Assembly (NCBI GenBank): GCA_002085385.1 | Contig: NATO01000129.1 | Span: forward strand, 1-5,031 | Length of the DNA: 5,031 bases | Direction of reading: 5' to 3' | Source of the DNA: a candidate division Zixibacteria bacterium 4484_93 | GTDB lineage: Bacteria > UBP14 > UBA6098 > 4484-93 | Shown: positions 1-5,031 of the stretch, piece by piece | Layout of the letters: each line of letters starts with the position of its first letter | Numbering within the stretch: the first letter of the stretch is position 1 | Made by a program: the position numbers and the translations under genes | The notes under the pieces: model-generated | What the model was told of the DNA's origin: nothing | What the model saw: the letters and a program-made list of their open reading frames with translations, nothing else | The model's database searches: none

Positions 1-115
1 TAGAAATAGAGTTATTTCGTCCCTTTCAAACGTATCAAGGGAGGTAAAAAAGCCAAAGACGTCCCGTCGACGCCCGACTCGAGATCAACGATAATTCAAC
101 GGTCGAGTTTTCTTT
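1..115 (+). pseudogene. Frame-broken upstream coding remnant of the AAA ATPase
   Basis: No forward frame is open through this stretch and into the ATPase: frame 1 has stops at 1-3 and 7-9, frame 2 at 92-94, frame 3 at 45-47. The third frame from about 66 to 116 nevertheless reads as plausible protein, including ARLEINDNSTVEFSF, an alternating strand-like segment. It would run straight into LPPMSGLA of the ATPase if the T run at 113-117 had one more T. Before about 65 no frame is convincing; EIELFRPF (frame 3) and KRIKGGKKAKD (frame 1) are both possible, so a second break is likely. It may be decay, or poor sequence at a contig end. The left edge cuts the gene. Confidence 0.5.
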
Positions 116-1351
116 TTGCCTCCTATGTCAGGATTGGCAACTGTTGAAAGGAGAATAGATAGTGGGGCAATAAATGTCCTTATCGGTGAAGGCAGAACAG
201 CGGAGGTTTTAAGAAACCTATGTTATAGAGCATTGCATCCAGATGGAAATCCACAAATAGAAGATAAGAATAAATGGGAAAAACTTGTTGATTATATGCG
301 TTCACTTTTTGGAATAAACCTTCTGGAGCCTCAATATATCGCAGCTCGTGGTGAAATAAGCATGTCATATAAGGACGAGTCTGGAATTAGATTACCACTT
401 TCAGCAGTTGGTAGAGGAACACAACAGATACTTCTTATTCTGGCATATATGTTTGCACATCCTGATGCTATTATATTGATTGATGAGCCTGATGCTCACC
501 TGGAAATGTTAAGACAGCGCCAAATATATAAGACCATAACCGAAGTTGCATTAGAACAGAATAATCAACTGATTATCGCAACCCATTCAGAGGTTGTGCT
601 AGATGAAGCGGCAGGTAAAGATAAAGTAATCGCTTTTGTTGGCAAACCGCATTCGATAACGGATAAAGGTAGCCAGGCTCGAAAAGCGCTTACAACAGTT
701 GGCTGGGACCAATATTATCAAGCCGAACAAAAAAAATGGGTATTATATCTTGAGGGTTCGACCGATTTGTCAACATTGCAGGCTTTTGCCAAAAAACTGG
801 AACATCCTGTGCAACAATATCTCGAACGCCCCTTTGTTCGTTACATCGCAAATCAACCTCAAAAAGCAAAAGAGCATTTTTACGCCCTCAAAGAAGCAGT
901 TTCAGACCTGAAAGGAATAGCCCTATTGGATAATCTTGACAATATCCCTGCTGAATCTCCCGGAATCGAGTGGCTTATGTGGGAAAGGAAGGAAATAGAG
1001 AATTATTTTTGTTCCCCCAAAGTTTTAAGACGATTTGCCCAAGGCACAAAACAGGGGAACCTATTTGCTCAAAACTACGAGAGGAAAATGACAGAAATAA
1101 TAGAAGATGAAATTCCTCCTGCTGCTTTGCGTAATGAAAACCATGATTGGTGGAAAAATGTTAAAGCGTCTGATGATTTTCTGGACAAAATATTCAAAAG
1201 ATATTCTGAAGAAATGAAAGTTTCGATTCCATTAAGAAAGGGAGAATACTATCGACTTATTCATTTCCTCAAACCCGATGAAATTCTACCCGAAGTGAAA
1301 GAAAAACTGGATGCCATTTTATCGGTGGCTCAGGAGGCAGAAAAAGCATAA
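116..1351 (+). CDS. AAA family ATPase with OLD-like TOPRIM C-terminus (5' part missing or frame-broken)
   Basis: Seen, numbering from the TTG at 116: an N-terminal block PPMSGLA (2-8) and IGEGRTAEVLRNLCYR (23-38), an ABC-signature-like LSAVGRGTQQ (95-104), Walker B IILIDEP (119-125) with D-loop DAHLE (126-130), and an H-loop ATHSE (155-159). A TOPRIM-like acidic motif YLEGSTD (211-217, E213) follows, then LLDNLD (270-275, D272 and D275), then WERKEIENYF (289-298). Known: ATPase plus TOPRIM is the OLD-family layout of ATP-driven nucleases, several of which act in phage defence; a RecF/SMC-like head hydrolyses ATP and the TOPRIM site binds metal. Odd: no Walker A is present, and this family carries it well upstream of PPMSGL, so the TTG is probably not the true start and the protein is C-terminal. 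The frame breaks at about 113-117. Codon choice differs from the - strand genes. Family assignment is firm; a nuclease or defence function is inference. Confidence 0.82.
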   Translation: MPPMSGLATVERRIDSGAINVLIGEGRTAEVLRNLCYRALHPDGNPQIEDKNKWEKLVDYMRSLFGINLLEPQYIAARGEISMSYKDESGIRLPLSAVGRGTQQILLILAYMFAHPDAIILIDEPDAHLEMLRQRQIYKTITEVALEQNNQLIIATHSEVVLDEAAGKDKVIAFVGKPHSITDKGSQARKALTTVGWDQYYQAEQKKWVLYLEGSTDLSTLQAFAKKLEHPVQQYLERPFVRYIANQPQKAKEHFYALKEAVSDLKGIALLDNLDNIPAESPGIEWLMWERKEIENYFCSPKVLRRFAQGTKQGNLFAQNYERKMTEIIEDEIPPAALRNENHDWWKNVKASDDFLDKIFKRYSEEMKVSIPLRKGEYYRLIHFLKPDEILPEVKEKLDAILSVAQEAEKA

Positions 1352-1372
1352 TAACCTTAAGATAAAAGCAAA

Positions 1373-1380
1373 AAGGAGGT
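1373..1380 (+). promoter_or_regulatory. Strong Shine-Dalgarno for the small lysine-rich gene
   Basis: AAGGAGGT is a near-perfect match to the 16S anti-SD and lies six bases before the ATG at 1387. It fixes that start and is the main evidence, besides composition, that the short ORF is translated. Confidence 0.8.
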
Positions 1381-1386
1381 AAGACT

Positions 1387-1581
1387 ATGGCAGATGAAAA
1401 GCCTATCGATGAGGAGAAAAAGAAGAAAATCAAGGAGGAGCTTGACTTCCTTGAGAAGAAAAAAGAGGAACACCTGAAAAAGATTGCCAGAGACAGCTCG
1501 AAGGCAAAACAGATAGCAAAGGAACACAGAAAGCAGAACAAGTTCAGACGGGGAAATGTCCGCGGAAGAAGGGGAACATAA
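1387..1581 (+). CDS. Small lysine-rich charged protein, unrecognised
   Basis: I do not recognise a family. The 64 residues contain 16 Lys, 7 Arg, 9 Glu and 4 Asp, so over half are charged and the net charge is about +10. Residues 8-35 (DEEKKKKIKEELDFLEKKK and onward) look like a charged amphipathic helix or short coiled coil. The tail (48-64: RKQNKFRRGNVRGRRGT) is Arg/Gly-rich and probably disordered, a type often seen in nucleic-acid binders. There is no signal peptide, membrane segment or cysteine. The ATG has an ideal Shine-Dalgarno six bases upstream. It starts 35 bases after the ATPase stop on the same strand, so co-transcription is likely and it may be a partner of that ATPase. The opposite strand is also open but is a low-complexity Phe/Ser artefact of the Lys codons. 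A real gene is likely; its function is unknown. Confidence 0.68.
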   Translation: MADEKPIDEEKKKKIKEELDFLEKKKEEHLKKIARDSSKAKQIAKEHRKQNKFRRGNVRGRRGT

Positions 1582-1628
1582 TTAAACGCTGTTGCCCTCC
1601 CGAGGCAGGATGGCATCAGAACAACGAC
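1582..1628. other. Convergent intergenic junction
   Basis: These 47 bases separate the stop of the small + strand gene from the stop of prmC on the - strand. They hold one weak hairpin, TGCC 1593-1596 with GGCA 1604-1607 and a 7-base loop, with no T tract on either strand. I therefore do not call a terminator. The junction also marks the change in base composition and codon choice between the two blocks. Confidence 0.6.
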
Positions 1629-2465
1629 TCAGTCGCTCGAACCTTTACGCTCAAGCAATACCAGTCGTTCCAGACCTTGAATATCCCTTTTTATGTCTAA
1701 AATTTTAAATGAGTTTCTGGCAAGTTCGAGCAGCCCAGTCAGAACCGATGGGTCTGTCTCGAGAAGAAGATAACCTCTTTCCCTAAGATACATAGGCGCC
1801 CCGGACAGTATCCTTCGATATGCATCGAGCCCTGTTTCTCCCCCATCGAGGGAAAGAACTGGTTCATACTTGACCTCCTCCTGAAGGGAGGCAATCGAGG
1901 ATGTTTTTATATAAGGTGGATTTGAAACGATGATATCGAACCTTTCATCCACAGGTGGAAAGATATCAGCCTCAAAAAGCTGGCATCTTTCTTCCAATCT
2001 ATGCATCCGGATATTCTCCCGTGCAACTTGAAGGGCAGTTGAGTTTATATCCGTTGCAAAGCAGAAAGCAGCGGACTTGTTCATAAGGACAGCCACCGGG
2101 ATGCACCCTGTGCCCGTGCCTATATCGAGGAAGGTATCCTCCTTGTTTAGCATTTTAATCAGTTCCTCCACGAGGAGCTCGGTCTCTGGTCTGGGAATAA
2201 AGACCCCCTCTTGAACTCTGAGCTCTGTTCCGTAGAATTCCGTTTTCCCTGTTATATATTGTAACGGGAAGTGGGTTACCCTCTTCTCTACCAACTGGAA
2301 AAATTTCTCTCTGTCTCCAGGAGAAAGCTCTTTGTCTCGTTCAGTTATGAGCCTGTGCCTCGGGCATGATAGGACATAGGAGAGCAATATTTCTGCTGAG
2401 AGTGTCGGACTATCTACGGAAGAGAGTTTCTTTCTTGCTGTGGAGAGAGCTTCAGCTATTCTCAA
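1629..2465 (-). CDS. prmC: Peptide chain release factor N5-glutamine methyltransferase PrmC (HemK)
   Basis: PrmC transfers a methyl group from S-adenosylmethionine to the glutamine of the GGQ motif in release factors RF1 and RF2, in the cytoplasm, improving translation termination. Seen: an N-terminal helical domain (1-66), PLQYITGKTEFYG (67-79), PRPETELLVE (91-100), SAM-binding motif I LDIGTGTG (113-120), acidic D139 after strand 2, the catalytic and substrate-binding NPPY (182-185), LSLDGGETGLDAYRRIL (204-220) and the C-terminal DIQGLERLVL (261-270). The 278 residues match the usual full length. The start is TTG at 2465-2463, supported by GAGGGA (2476-2471) five bases upstream and by homology beginning at MRIAEAL. 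TTG overlaps the TPR gene's TGA in TTGA, implying translational coupling. Odd: LLLETDPS (233-240) replaces the commoner LLLE-x-G, and the neighbours are envelope genes rather than prfA. Identity is near certain. Confidence 0.96.
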   Translation of the reverse strand: MRIAEALSTARKKLSSVDSPTLSAEILLSYVLSCPRHRLITERDKELSPGDREKFFQLVEKRVTHFPLQYITGKTEFYGTELRVQEGVFIPRPETELLVEELIKMLNKEDTFLDIGTGTGCIPVAVLMNKSAAFCFATDINSTALQVARENIRMHRLEERCQLFEADIFPPVDERFDIIVSNPPYIKTSSIASLQEEVKYEPVLSLDGGETGLDAYRRILSGAPMYLRERGYLLLETDPSVLTGLLELARNSFKILDIKRDIQGLERLVLLERKGSSD

Positions 2466-2821
2466 ATCTTTCCCTCGAGCTTATCTATCTTCTCTCTGAC
2501 ATCCTGGGAGTTGAGTGCATCTGGATAGTTGGTCAGGAGCTTCTCATAACTTGCCCTTGCAAGAGGGAGCTCGCCCCTTTCGAGGTAGATATCCCCCATC
2601 CGCTCGTATGCGAGCGGCGCATAGAACCCTTCCGGGTGCTCCTGAATTATCCTTTTGTATGCATCGAGGGCATCGGGGAAATCGCCGAGAGAATCAAAAG
2701 CTCCCGCCTTCATAAACAGGATGTGGTCGTCAGGCTTCTCAATCTCACAGAGAACTGAAAGAGCAGTGCGATAGTCCCCCGTATTCATACACGAGATAGT
2801 CAGACTTCGGATAGCGGACAA
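2462..2821 (-). CDS. TPR protein, C-terminal piece
   Basis: This is the same frame as the N-terminal piece. Genuine sequence begins near residue 16 (DYRTALSVLCEIEKP); the preceding MSAIRSLTISCMN is an out-of-frame reading. Two clear TPR units follow, FMKAGAFDSLGDFPDALDAY (36-55) and LAYERMGDIYLERGELPLA (69-87). A helical end LNSQDVREKIDKLEGKI closes the protein. Its TGA shares three bases with the TTG start of prmC. Confidence 0.72.
   Translation of the reverse strand: MSAIRSLTISCMNTGDYRTALSVLCEIEKPDDHILFMKAGAFDSLGDFPDALDAYKRIIQEHPEGFYAPLAYERMGDIYLERGELPLARASYEKLLTNYPDALNSQDVREKIDKLEGKI
2471..2476 (-). promoter_or_regulatory. Shine-Dalgarno deciding the TTG start of prmC
   Basis: On the - strand GAGGGA lies five bases before TTG 2465-2463, inside the 3' end of the TPR gene. 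It supports TTG over later in-frame starts and indicates that ribosomes ending the TPR protein can reinitiate here. Confidence 0.6.
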
Positions 2822-3224
2822 GATACCCTGCGAGGAATTCCCTTGCCTGCTTCAGTTTGCCTGTCATCATAAGGGCGCGAGCATAACCGACAGCAGATGC
2901 GACTACAACCTCTGGGGTTTTGGTGAGCTCTGTTGCCTGCTGAAAATGCTCCAGCGCCTCATCGAAACTCCCCTGTTTTAAAGCAAGCATCCCGAGGTCA
3001 TACTTAACACTCGCTTTAACATCATTGTTCCCCTTCTCCATAAGGGAACTGTATTCCCTCTTTGCCTCATCGAGCCTACCAATAGCTGCAAGAGAACGGG
3101 CAGAGTAAAGCTGTGGCTCTAACCCTAAGGCGTTTAACGGCACATTCTCCTTTAAGAAACCGAACACCTCCAAAGCCGTCTCGTAGTCGCCAGAATTGTA
3201 AGCCAGTCTCCCGATACCCAACAT
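2745..3224 (-). CDS. TPR protein, middle piece
   Basis: This frame continues the TPR array in a different register. Units include GRLAYNSGDYETALEVF (5-21), about 36-65 (SARSLAAIGRLDEAKREY), 70-100 (YDLGMLALKQGSFDEALEHF) and 108-139, ending in LAGYLVRYPKSDYLVYEY (131-148). The ATG at 3224 is not a believable start: it lies inside a repeat, and the frame is open further upstream into RKGK. The last ten or so residues after YEYG are out of frame, past the C5 run at 2776-2780. Confidence 0.68.
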   Translation of the reverse strand: MLGIGRLAYNSGDYETALEVFGFLKENVPLNALGLEPQLYSARSLAAIGRLDEAKREYSSLMEKGNNDVKASVKYDLGMLALKQGSFDEALEHFQQATELTKTPEVVVASAVGYARALMMTGKLKQAREFLAGYLVRYPKSDYLVYEYGGLSHCSFSSL

Positions 3225-3673
3225 CTTCCCCTTTCGATAATCTCTATCGCCTCATCCACATAGCCACGAGCAGAGAACTTCTGATACACCGTTCGATATA
3301 TCATATCATCTTCCGGGGTGAGCTTTATCGCTCTTCGAAAGAATGTCTTCGCCGAATCGAGCTTTCCGATGGCAAGGTAAGCATCACCCAGCTCTATATT
3401 TAGCAATGTGCTATTTGGGTTCGCATCAAGTTGCTCGTGAAGAACGGCTATTAACTTACCGTATTGCTTGAGGTTAGTATATACTTCCTTCATAATAGGA
3501 ACGAGTGCGGGGTCATCTGGCTGTTCCTGGATGAGCCTGTCCAGAACCTCCTCTGCCTTGTCGTACTTTTTTATTGCGAGGAATCGCCTCGCCAGCTCCA
3601 GATTGTGCTCATAGCTGCCAGCGAAGGAAGAGGAGAAAGAGACAAGAATGAGTGCAAAAATTAGCTTTTTCAT
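3152..3673 (-). CDS. TPR protein, N-terminal piece with signal peptide
   Basis: This 173-residue frame starts at ATG 3673-3671, with AGGGGA (3683-3678) four bases upstream. Residues 1-18 are the signal peptide. TPR-like units lie at about 24-52 (LARRFLAIKKYDKAEEVL), 57-87, 89-120 (IELGDAYLAIGKLDSAKTFF) and 122-149. Genuine sequence ends near residue 149 (IIERG). The last 24 residues, rich in Trp, Arg and Cys (for example RCWVSGDWL), are the out-of-frame tail after the break at 3228-3231 and should not be taken as protein features. Confidence 0.75.
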   Translation of the reverse strand: MKKLIFALILVSFSSSFAGSYEHNLELARRFLAIKKYDKAEEVLDRLIQEQPDDPALVPIMKEVYTNLKQYGKLIAVLHEQLDANPNSTLLNIELGDAYLAIGKLDSAKTFFRRAIKLTPEDDMIYRTVYQKFSARGYVDEAIEIIERGRCWVSGDWLTILATTRRLWRCSVS

Positions 3674-5031
3674 TATTTCCCCTGCGATTTCAGTAGTGCC
3701 TTAAAGTAAGCCTTTATACTTTCTTCGTATTCCCTTGGATATTTGGAGCTTAGGGCTTTCATCATTTCGGTTCTTACCCTATTTTCCTGCTCGGTTGGGC
3801 TGACCTCAGGGGGACTTCTTCTGACAACATCCTCACCTGTGCGAGCCTCCCTCTTCTCCGTGTAATCCCTCTTATGGATGGAGCGTTGTGCGTCGAGCAT
3901 TCGAGATAGTATATGCTCCTGCTTCTCGATTAGCTTCTGGTCGACATTCTCGCTCTTCATTCTCTCGATAGATTCCTGCATTTCTCTTGCAATCTCGCCG
4001 AGGTCGCCCAGGAGGTTTTTGCGCTGTCCATACTGTTTTTCAAGCTCTTCGAGCGCTTCCTTTATTGCCCGTTGCTCGGCGGCTAACCTCTGCAATGCCG
4101 CCTGCTGTTCCATAGTGAGCTGCCCCTGAGCACCTTTTGGTCCGAACAGCATCATCATATTCTGGTTCAATCCCTGCTGCTTGTTGCACAAGCTCTGCAT
4201 CTGCTGGAAGAACTGCTCGGCTCCCGTTGCCGATGACGAGCTCGCCATCTTTTCCCTCGACCGCATCAGAAGCTCGATTGCTTGATTTATATAGGCAAGT
4301 GCTTCCATCGAGCTTTTGGCTCCGCCGCGCGGGTTGCGGTTCATAGCAATCTCCTTTGCAGTTGATTCTACCCGTTCGATGGCAAGTCCAAGGCTTTTTG
4401 CGACCCCGCTTGTGAGGAATATCGTCTTCCCCGATATTTCCATAATCTTATCGGTGGTGCGCTTCAGTATCTCATTTAGTTTTCCCTCTTCCCGTGCGAG
4501 TTGCTCGAGTTTTTCGTCCTGACGAGGGAGAGCAGCAAGCTGTGTGTATACCTGCTCCTGTCTATTGGAGAGGAGAAGCAGCGAGAGTATTGCCTCTCTC
4601 ATATCCGCATCTAAAGCAGCAAGCATCATACTCTGCATCATATCCTGAAGCCCCTTCAGGTTCTCAGCGAGCTTCGCCAGAGCCTTCTGGATGTCAGCTC
4701 CCTTCTTGCGAGCTCCCTTGGGGGAATCTGGAATCTGGCTTGCCATCTCCTGCATCTGCCCGGAGAGGTTCTCGGCATCGAGGTTCTCCGAGAGTTTCCT
4801 CAACTCCTCCGAGGGCATATCAGGGAATTCGCTCATCATATCGGCGAGGTTGTCCATCTCGCTCTTTACTCTCTCAAACTCCTGCTCGAGCTTTTCCTCC
4901 TCTCGCTTTAGTTTCTGGCGCTCGGATAATGATGAGCTTGCCAGCTTCTCGTTTATCTCCTTCTGCTGCTCGGCAAGACGGGATGCAAGCTCTGTCAAGT
5001 TTTTTAAGCGCTGCTCTATCTGTATCCTTTT
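3673..5031 (-). CDS. DUF4175-like coiled-coil protein, C-terminal part (5' end beyond the window)
   Basis: The frame stays open to the right edge (KRIQIEQRLKN precedes the TTG at 4998), so that TTG is an internal Leu and the gene continues outside. The visible 452 residues are almost wholly charged helix. Numbering from 4998: coiled coil 1-50, AILSLLLLSNRQEQ (136-149), a region around 183-220 (ISGKTIFLTSGVAKSLGLAIERV), a Gln/Met-rich stretch 262-300 (FFQQMQSLCNKQQGLNQNMM), LGDLGEIAREM (330-340), ILSRMLDAQRSIHKRDYTEK (363-382), REARTGED (383-390) and the end YPREYEESIKAYFKALL (420-436). From memory, the RMLDAQRS/REARTGED block and the YPxEYExxIKxYFKAL end mark the C-terminus of large proteins annotated DUF4175, usually membrane-anchored at the N-terminus. 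No membrane segment is visible here, as expected for this part. It overlaps the TPR start by one base. Role unknown; an envelope scaffold is inference. Confidence 0.8.
   Translation of the reverse strand, partial: KRIQIEQRLKNLTELASRLAEQQKEINEKLASSSLSERQKLKREEEKLEQEFERVKSEMDNLADMMSEFPDMPSEELRKLSENLDAENLSGQMQEMASQIPDSPKGARKKGADIQKALAKLAENLKGLQDMMQSMMLAALDADMREAILSLLLLSNRQEQVYTQLAALPRQDEKLEQLAREEGKLNEILKRTTDKIMEISGKTIFLTSGVAKSLGLAIERVESTAKEIAMNRNPRGGAKSSMEALAYINQAIELLMRSREKMASSSSATGAEQFFQQMQSLCNKQQGLNQNMMMLFGPKGAQGQLTMEQQAALQRLAAEQRAIKEALEELEKQYGQRKNLLGDLGEIAREMQESIERMKSENVDQKLIEKQEHILSRMLDAQRSIHKRDYTEKREARTGEDVVRRSPPEVSPTEQENRVRTEMMKALSSKYPREYEESIKAYFKALLKSQGK
3678..3683 (-). promoter_or_regulatory. 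Shine-Dalgarno for the TPR gene
   Basis: AGGGGA on the - strand, inside the last codons of the upstream gene, is four bases from the ATG at 3673-3671. With the TAATG overlap it indicates coupled translation of the two genes. Confidence 0.6.

Larger units (their letters stand above)
2462..3673 (-). pseudogene. Secreted TPR-repeat protein gene, split by two compensating single-base indels
   Basis: Joining the three readable pieces gives a 403-residue protein. MKKLIFALILVSFSSSFA (1-18) is a Sec signal peptide with a plausible cut after SFA, and about eleven TPR-like helical hairpins follow with the usual A-x-x-x-(Y/F) and terminal P pattern. TPR arrays are protein-protein scaffolds; here the protein would sit in the periplasm or outside the cell. 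Breaks: C4 at 3228-3231 needs one more base (restoring ERGKMLGIG), and C5 at 2776-2780 needs one fewer (restoring YEYGDYRTAL). The two cancel, so the total of 1212 bases is exactly 404 codons including the stop. Repeat spacing across both joins is normal. Its ATG overlaps the upstream DUF4175-like stop (TAATG) and its TGA overlaps prmC's start. It is either a functional gene with sequence errors or a recently broken one; I favour errors. Confidence 0.78.

Noticed and set aside
1593..1607. Hairpin between the convergent genes as a shared terminator
   Set aside because: The stem is only four base pairs with a seven-base loop, and neither strand has a T tract after it.
1269..1616. Long open frame opposite the small lysine-rich gene
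   Set aside because: Its protein is a Phe/Ser/Leu low-complexity string, which is what Lys/Glu codons give when read backwards. It also crosses the end of the ATPase and has no credible family.
2366..2758. Open frames on the + strand opposite prmC and the TPR gene
   Set aside because: They lie antisense to strongly supported TPR and PrmC coding sequence and show no domain, motif or good ribosome site.
3222..3236. Programmed ribosomal frameshift in the TPR gene
   Set aside because: The mRNA reads GAA AGG GGA in frame, which is not a canonical X XXY YYZ slip site. A second, opposite shift would also be needed about 450 bases later to finish the protein.
3878..4522. Series of short + strand frames rich in Ser, Cys and Arg
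   Set aside because: They are antisense shadows of the coiled-coil gene; Glu/Leu/Lys/Ala-rich coding on the other strand produces such composition.
1621..5031. Recurring TCGAG pentamer on the + strand as a possible motif or uptake signal
   Set aside because: Most copies are the reverse complement of CTC-GA, the Leu-Asp/Leu-Glu codon pair in the - strand genes, so codon choice explains them; spacing is irregular.

Overview
The window looks like a fragment of an uncultured environmental bacterium. The organism is inferred, at low confidence: a DUF4175-like coiled-coil protein followed by a TPR protein is a layout I associate with metagenome-derived lineages such as WOR-3, Zixibacteria and FCB-group relatives. 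No RNA gene, mobile element or CRISPR array is visible. Two convergent blocks meet at about 1582-1628.

Left block, + strand: the window opens inside a large AAA ATPase gene of the RecF/OLD type. What remains clearly readable is the ABC-signature, Walker B and H-loop half, followed by a TOPRIM-like C-terminus. The Walker A half is off the left edge, and the reading frame is broken within the first ~115 bases. A 64-residue, lysine-rich, unrecognised protein follows 35 bases later with a strong Shine-Dalgarno. Together they resemble a small accessory or defence cassette, but nothing in the window proves that role.

Right block, - strand, read from the right edge leftwards: a DUF4175-like coiled-coil protein (5' end off the window), then a secreted TPR-repeat protein, then prmC, the release-factor glutamine methyltransferase. 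Junctions overlap by 1 base (TAATG) and 4 bases (TTGA), so this is one tightly coupled operon. The TPR gene is split into three pieces by two opposite-sign single-base indels, at C4 3228-3231 and C5 2776-2780. They cancel, so the ends share a frame and a 403-residue protein can be reconstructed.

The envelope pair (DUF4175-like plus exported TPR protein) probably works together at the cell surface, while PrmC is a translation housekeeping enzyme riding on the same transcript. The best-supported frame breaks lie in homopolymers, in genes that otherwise look intact. Sequencing or assembly error is therefore a serious alternative to real gene decay. I see no convincing new system; the most interesting items are the ATPase-TOPRIM plus small-protein pair, the split TPR gene, and prmC's placement in an envelope operon.
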